Assembly (NCBI GenBank): GCA_001632425.1
Contig: KV425551.1
Coordinates: 142,892 to 206,891, forward strand
Direction: 5' to 3'
Source: Neolentinus lepideus HHB14362 ss-1
Lineage: Eukaryota; Basidiomycota; Agaricomycetes; Gloeophyllales; Gloeophyllaceae
DNA: 64,000 nucleotides
The translations under genes and the position numbers were made by a program. This document shows positions 56,713 to 64,000 of the stretch, piece by piece. The number at the start of each line of letters is the position of its first letter. Within the stretch, counting starts at the first letter, position 1. The notes under the pieces are model-generated. The model made no database searches and had not been told where the DNA came from. It saw only the letters and a list, made by a program, of their open reading frames with translations.

Positions 56713-57323
56713 CTACTCCTCAGACCGTAACCGCGCTGCGGGGTTTGTAACCTTGACGGACAGCACCTTAGCCCTGCAAAAACAGATGTCAGACCCATAT
56801 TGAAGGGCACTAGCCTCACTCGACAGACCTCTCAAGAATCAACGCCCGATTGCGGCTGCTCACGTTGTGAGCGACCTCAGCCGCGAAGCTTTTGTTGTGC
56901 ATCAGGAGGATGTCGAGTTCCCGGACGTTGCTGACGAGGAACTTCTTCAAGCCGTTGGGGAGTAAATGGCGGGTCTGTCATGCGAGTCTCAACAATATAG
57001 TGCGGCACTAATAGGAATTGGAGTATACCTTCTTGTTGCTGCCATACCCAATCTATGAAGAGATGTAGTTAGTCTACCAATGCGCGCCAGGAAACTCCGC
57101 CAGACGCACCTTGGGCATGGGCAGCTGGCCCTTGAACCGTCTCCTGACCCTATTGTCAATACCCTTAGGTTTCCGCCAGTTCTCCTTCACGCTCTTGTAA
57201 CGGTCAGACTGGTGCCGCCTGTAAGCCAGTGATTCCTGTGAGTTGCGGGGAAGTAAAAGGATAGTGAGAGTCGTACTTGAAGGGCTTCGTGCGTTTCTTG
57301 ACGATCGGGACCTTGACAACCAT
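56713..57323 (-). CDS. RPL32: 60S ribosomal protein eL32
   Basis: Large-subunit protein eL32. Start [20 protein letters not shown] at 57323 across the first intron, then [20 protein letters not shown] and [40 protein letters not shown] and [20 protein letters not shown] follow, with [13 protein letters not shown] and, after the last intron, [19 protein letters not shown]. About five short exons. All family landmarks are present in order. Confidence 0.95.
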
Positions 57324-58341
57324 GACGGAAAGGCTGCAAATGGAACAGATAGATCAGTACAGCTGTAGTGTCGCAACGTGAGCCCAGGAGGACAGGAAAC
57401 CGAGGATATTGGTGGACAGAGGCAGAGCGACTGCCGTGCCGCATCCACACTAAGGGTGCCGCATCCATCCAAGTGACATTGTTTCCAGCCACCAAATCCC
57501 TCAAATTCCTGCAAGAAGCGGCCGTATGGGCAGCATCATTGGATTCCAGGTGAGCAAATAGGCAGATAACTCACAGAGTTTTGTTTCTTGAGGATGATGC
57601 TACTACAACGGCCCAGCGAAACACCGAACGAGTGTTCCAAAAGCGGTGATGACAAATATGCTTGGATTTATTTGCAGCCAGTGGCTGACTGAAAGAGTAT
57701 GTCATCTTACGTATAGGACTGTGCCCAATATCAAATTTATATTAATAAAATAATTACTCTGTATTACCGCTCTATCCGCGGCAGTTTTGCCCGGAAGTGC
57801 CTAATAGTAAACGTCGGTATCGATTAGCCGCAATACATGACTGCGTAGATAGTGCAACAAATGGAACTAAGTGGGAATGGCGTATAGCATGCGATCACTG
57901 TACAAAGCCTAGTTGATGGAGAACATCCACACAGAATAGCCGGTCGTTGATCTTGAAGAGAAGAAAGGCCTGGTGACAAGGTCCGATTATCTCTGTTGGT
58001 CCATGGTCGGGATGGATTACGTGCGGGGATGTTCTTGTCTTGATTGAGGTGACAGGTCTGTCGAGAAGAGATAAGAGAATGGGCGGAAAGTGTCAAGGCA
58101 GCTGACGCAGAGTCCTGTGAAAACCCTGGAGGTAATAAGAGCGCAAGGTGATCGTTGGGACTGACAAACACCGCGTGCAGGACCAAGATTGCAGATCGCG
58201 CAGCAAACAGCTCCCCAGTGTCCTTTACAACCACCATCTTTCCCTCGTCCCCAACATCTGCGGATGAGACGGTCGGAATCCTAGGTCAACGGAAGGACGG
58301 AAGTCCACGTGCCGGCCACAGAACCCATTCATACCCGGAAT
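57324..58341. promoter_or_regulatory. Divergent promoter region, eL32 / PAS-kinase-like gene
   Basis: About 1 kb. AT-rich around 57.73-57.78 kb (TATTAATAAAATAATTA). A frame at 58155-58475 overlaps the start of the kinase gene in another phase. An upstream non-coding or short coding exon of the kinase gene cannot be excluded. Confidence 0.45.
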
Positions 58342-60468
58342 ATGGACCCCGGCAGCACTCGCGCCACCGCCGTGGCCGGATACAATTCCGATTTAGTATC
58401 CCGTCGCAAACGCTCTGTCACTGCTCCCAGCACTCTCGCCAACAGCCATCTTGTATTCCTATCTCTGCTATCTAAATCTTTTAACAAACTGCGCACTTTC
58501 AAGGATATGCTCGCTACGCCCACTGTGGAGCTTTCTTTCGACGATGATGACTGGGTGGCCACACCTCCTACAAAGCTGTACAGGGCCGCTAGTGTTGGCA
58601 ACAGCTGGGGAGTGACGATAATGGGCCGAGGATTCGACTGGAAAAAGGGCGGGGTGGAGAAAGAGAACGATCCTTTATGCGATGGCGAGCCAATGTACCT
58701 TCATGAACCGCTCAGCCATCCCAGCGATTCTGATCGACCTGACTGGTCTAAGCCCCCACCGCCGACAAAAGTAACCACCCCTGAATCAGGCAGACCGATC
58801 TCTTCACTTGTCCGCTCCCGCCCCTCCAGCCCTAGACCACGACCAATAGCAACAAACAGCTTCACGTCCGAACCGTCTGCTATTTCTCCATCTCAATCGC
58901 CGTTGTCCAGCAGTCCAATTCGCTCTTTACCTCTCAGCGGGAACGGTTCTTTCCGCTCGCCGCTTTCACGCTCGCCTACCAATTCTCCCCGGTCCCGACG
59001 CCGCTCATCTCAGCAGCGCGTCTCTTTGATTGCTGGGCGTGTTTCGATTCTTCCGGTGGAGGCTCCTTCAATCCCCCAACTGGAGGCCGAGCTGGCGGGA
59101 CGACTGGCCCCAGCGCAACTCACTCGCTCCGGTAGTAGTCGGAGCTTGCTGAGTCTGGCCTCGAGCGCTGGGCCACCGACGCCAGTCAATGAACGAGAAA
59201 CTCTACTTGGTGGCGGGAAAAGCATCACCGAGTTTGTTATAGAGGGCGACCTCGGTAGAGGCGCATATGGGCTGGTGAAGCGCGCAAGGGAGATGAAGGA
59301 TGAAGGCTCGCTTGGGGTACACACTATCCCACTCTATCTAATACAGTTTGTTGACCGTTCCTTCTAGCCTCCATTGGTCATCAAACAAGTATTCAAGTCT
59401 CGTATTCTGGCCGATTGTTGGAAGAAGCATCCCCAGTTTGGCACCATTCCGATCGAGATATATGTCATGAATGCTATATCATCCACGTCTTACGTTCTAC
59501 CCCCTCGCCGTCCGTGGGACCCTGCAAGGCAACAGGATGCACGGAATGCCACTCCACACCAGCCAGATGCCACACCGAGTCAACACGCTGAAGTCGAGCT
59601 TGCACCACTATCTGACTGGGTAGAAGGCAAGGTCGTGAAGGGTCATCCCAATATAGGACCACTACTAGACTTCTTCGAAGACGACAACTACTACTATCTC
59701 GTCATGCCGTCTCTAATACCTACGCCACAACCAGGAGAACATTCTCCCCCTTCCGACCTCTTTGATCTCGTAGAAGTTTACCCTCACGGTCTTCCCCCTA
59801 GTTCTGTTCGAACATATCTTGGTCAGATCGCGGATGCACTAGCCTTCCTTCACTCCAAAGGCATTGGTATGTGCTGTGCTTTCCCTCAGGAGCCAGCCAC
59901 TGATCACTATCATGTGCGCATAACTAGTGCATCGTGATGTGAAAGACGAGAACGTTGTGCTCGGGTCAGATGGTCGCTGTATCTTGATTGACTTCGGCAG
60001 CTCGGGCCTTGTCAAGAGGGGTGGATGGGATACCTTCAGCGGAACGTACGTTGCCACTTCCGACATCATTCATATTGTTCGTGACTGAGATCCGAAAACA
60101 GTCTGGACTATGCTGGACCTGAAATACTGCGTGGGGAACGGTATCAGGGCAAGGAGCAAGATGTCTGGGCGTTCGGCGTTGTGGCTTACGTCCTCCTTGT
60201 GGGAGAATGTCCCTTCACCACAGCAGCAGAAGCGCAGGAGGGGTTAGAGTCTCCTTTTGCCTCAGCCACCATAGCGCTAGATGAACGCTGTGGGGAGGGA
60301 AAGGAGCTCGAGGGAAAGGAAGCAGACGGTGGAGGGGCTCTAGGGGATGCAGCAGCCCTTGTTAAAGCGTGCCTTCGCCTGGAAGTGAGCGCTCGGCCCA
60401 CCTTCGACCGGATTCTCCAGTCGCGATTCCTGAACGGCAATTGTGGCTGGGGCATGGACGACATCTAG
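58342..60468 (+). CDS. Ser/Thr protein kinase, PAS-kinase-like (Psk1/2-type catalytic domain)
   Basis: CAMK-group kinase closest by motif to PAS kinases (yeast Psk1/Psk2, human PASK), which tie nutrient state to glycogen and wall synthesis. The start at 58342 ([20 protein letters not shown]) is tentative. An in-frame 51-54 nt stretch near 58.45 kb has intron-like borders. About 270 Ser/Pro-rich residues lead to the glycine loop [14 protein letters not shown], followed after an intron by LVIKQV with the ATP-binding Lys. The C-lobe has [33 protein letters not shown] and [20 protein letters not shown], then [25 protein letters not shown] and an APE-like GPE are intact. The [17 protein letters not shown] block is the PASK-type activation segment. 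I see no PAS domain upstream. Three introns lie at about 59.32, 59.87 and 60.05 kb. Confidence 0.87.
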
Positions 60469-61269
60469 GACACCCGGCGATTCGCCCCTGGCCCAATTCT
60501 CCTCATTTGCACAACGTGTTTCTGCTTGCTGACAAGAAGCCAGATAAGTGCCTTGGTCCGGGCGCGTGGCATCTAATCGCGATCATCCAGTGGTCTCAAG
60601 CTCTCAAAATTAAATTGTCCTGCCAAAGATGTCATACATTTATTGCTTCTCGTTCGCACTTCCGTACGTCTTATTTATTATCTTGCAATCACTTGAACCT
60701 CCACATCCATCCTGATAATGTGTCCCGAGCTGTCTCCTTGTTAGCACCGTCGTCGCTTTCTAATGTATTGTTTAGCATGTAGAGTATTACGATACGGGAT
60801 AGATGGCGTGTACATGTAGCATTTTACAATTATACAGCTGGTGATCCTTCCAGCGTCTGTTTTCTGACTTGAAGTGGAGCAGCGCCACCGACCGGCCGGC
60901 CCCGGCGCCGAGTCATGTCTGTATCAGATGATTTCGGCATCAATCGATAACAGAAAATTTCGATGGCCGGCCGGGGTATAAGGACGCTGGGCTTTGCTTA
61001 CAATCTCTTCTTACCCCTTACCCACCACATCCATCCTCCTCGTCTTCCCATTTTCTAACACTTTCTTTACCCTAAGTGAGTGTTTTTTCAGGCTTTGGGC
61101 GCTCCGGACTTTGGTGGCCAATGACTGCAGTGGATGGATTTCGTTTGCACTGGGAGGAATCTTTTGATCGAACGATTTTTCTCTTCTATTTGCACCTCCC
61201 CTCGGATCTCCTCGATTTCTTTTGTCCAGATCCTGACCAGTATTCCCTTCGCGCAGAAAACTCATCAAA
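60469..61269. promoter_or_regulatory. eEF1A promoter and leader, with TATA box and leader intron
   Basis: A TATAAG at 60977-60982 is followed about 30 bp later by a CT-rich leader start. Two GGCCGGCC palindromes flank the stretch upstream of the TATA (about 60.89 and 60.97 kb). A leader intron runs from GTGAGT at 61076 to GCGCAG at 61256, leaving 13 bases before the ATG; leader introns are common in eEF1A genes. The left part holds the kinase 3' UTR. Confidence 0.7.
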
Positions 61270-62975
<1,706 letters not shown>

Positions 62976-63378
62976 GCTTAGATGTAGATATTCTGTATTT
63001 TTCTCCATCGGTTTCTTCTCTCTCTTTCCCTCGCTCTCTTACTTTGGTATTTCTATCTCTGCATGCTGTGTTTCTGTCACAATCATCTGTTGTATGAGCC
63101 ATAACGACGATGGCGGCGGGCGCTCATCTCTAGGGTGTCGTTCGTCGTCTTGCATTACACTAGTGGTGATCGAGGATGAAGTTTCAAAAGACTGTAGCCG
63201 TGCTGTATACGAATGTAACGAGCATATGGACATCAGAATGCAGGATTCACTGATGGCCTGAACCTAGCTTCAAGACTCGAATTATTGTGCCAGCGCAGTG
63301 ACTGTTGAGTGGACTTGGATCAGACGGAGGAAATTGTCAGTTTGTACAGGGACAAATATCATTTATTGTCTTCAATAG
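62976..63378. other. eEF1A 3' UTR and convergent spacer
   Basis: About 400 bases between the eEF1A stop and the stop of the DLH gene on the opposite strand. CT-rich just after the stop; nothing else recognised. Confidence 0.6.
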
Positions 63379-64000
63379 TTAACAGACGTGCTCTATTTTC
63401 GAGGGGCCTCCGACTCTGACACCCAGGTCTCTGCCCACCGTTCGTTCAAAGACTTCAAGCAGGAACGAGAACAGAGATCGAGTGAGAGCAGCGTCCCAGC
63501 GTCCCTTGGATGATTCGTCTCGAATGAAGGCGTGCTGCGCTTGCACCTCGAGAAACTGAGAGATGCTAGCGATAAGGAAACGGACGGGGAGAAGGGTAGC
63601 TGAATGCACTGACGGTTGTGGTTACGTTTGCATCTTCCAGGGTACTGCGGATGAGGTCCCGGCCGGCGCGGGGGACGTGGGTATCCTTGTGCGAGATGGT
63701 AAGCACGGTAAATGAATCAGCTGCTCAACAGGTGGACACGAACCTGCTTTCCGAAGATCATCTGCGGAGCGCCTTGAATCAAGTCACGAGCTAATTGATA
63801 CCAGGGAAAGGACGTACTACTACTTCGGCTTTGCCAGTGAGGTCGCCCCGCTTCACTTTGACGAGGGTATCGTCGTTCTTGCCCTTGCCGAGCGAGGCGC
63901 TGTGAATGTCGGTCGCGAAGAAGCAGACGGCGGAGAGGACGCGCGAGTCGAAGGCGGCCTGCACATGGCACATGTGCGCGGAGTCAGTGAGTTCGAGAGA
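63379..64000 (-). CDS. Dienelactone hydrolase family protein, partial (runs off the right edge)
   Basis: The C-terminal part of a DLH-family alpha/beta hydrolase; the family includes carboxymethylenebutenolidase, with a Cys-Asp-His triad. From the right edge the spliced frame reads AHMCHVQAAFDSRVLSAVCF, GDLTGKAEV and MIFGKQ. After further introns come THVPRAGRDLIRSTLEDANV and VQAQHAFIRDESSKGRWDAA, whose QHAFIRDE block carries the catalytic His. The end is LLEVFERTVGRDLGVRVGGP and EHVC before the stop at 63379-63381. The N-terminal half with the nucleophile Cys lies outside the window. Three introns are visible at about 63.62, 63.70 and 63.77 kb. Confidence 0.85.

Overview
This window looks like nuclear DNA of a filamentous basidiomycete (Agaricomycotina, most likely Agaricomycetes). 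The genes are densely packed and broken by many short introns of about 50-70 nt with GT...AG borders. The spliced proteins match basidiomycete-type families: a GTPase-like/RasGEF fusion, an SRA-domain protein, fungal GH16 and PL8 enzymes, and paralogous fungal amidases. I found 33 genes with usable models (32 protein-coding and one tRNA), one clear pseudogene, one poorly resolved locus, and one repeat block containing a non-autonomous DNA transposon. No operons, CRISPR arrays or prokaryotic features are present. Species cannot be named from this sequence.

Layout. 1-11 kb: RasGEF-like signalling protein (-), MYG1 (-), SurE-like phosphatase (+) and a GH16 glucanase (-). 11-21 kb: MFS transporter (+), a decayed class-3 lipase copy (-) next to its intact sister (-), a four-TM MARVEL-like protein (-), an unresolved locus, a secreted Ser/Gly-rich protein (-) and a conserved unknown (+). 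21-29 kb: a same-strand run of nuclear and trafficking genes: SRA-domain protein, CCCH zinc-finger protein, Sec9/SNAP-25 and the U3 snoRNP protein Mpp10. 28.9-30.5 kb: two diverged copies of a repeat, with a 503-bp inverted-repeat element inserted between them. 30.4-44 kb: amidase 1 (-), a Sur7/PalI-type protein (+), PL8 lyase (+), ribosomal protein uS3 (-), amidase 2 (+) and a thiolase (-). 44-58 kb: mitochondrial bL32m (-) and NDUFA5 (+) sharing a 110-bp divergent promoter, tRNA-Ser (-), LSm1 (+), an Spp1-like PHD protein with a very long disordered N-terminus (-), an Stm1-like RGG protein (+), a Tfc7-like histidine phosphatase (+), MEMO1-like (-) and eL32 (-). 58-64 kb: a PAS-kinase-like kinase (+), eEF1A (+) and a dienelactone hydrolase cut by the right edge (-).

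How the genes fit together. Most of the window is housekeeping: ribosome biogenesis and translation (Mpp10, uS3, eL32, eEF1A, Stm1-like, bL32m), RNA turnover (LSm1), chromatin (Spp1-like, SRA) and secretion (Sec9). Lineage-variable genes are mixed in: GH16, PL8, lipases, amidases, MFS and DLH, which suit an absorptive saprotroph or plant-associated fungus. The most notable items are two GC-AG introns whose positions are fixed by conserved protein motifs, a GTPase-like domain that seems to lack its catalytic motifs fused to a RasGEF, a lipase pseudogene beside its parent, and an amidase whose last ~23 codons and stop come from a dispersed repeat. I did not find a convincing new multi-gene system. 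All gene models are hand-spliced from sequence; where I could sum exon lengths (SurE, LSm1, NDUFA5, bL32m) they close in frame.
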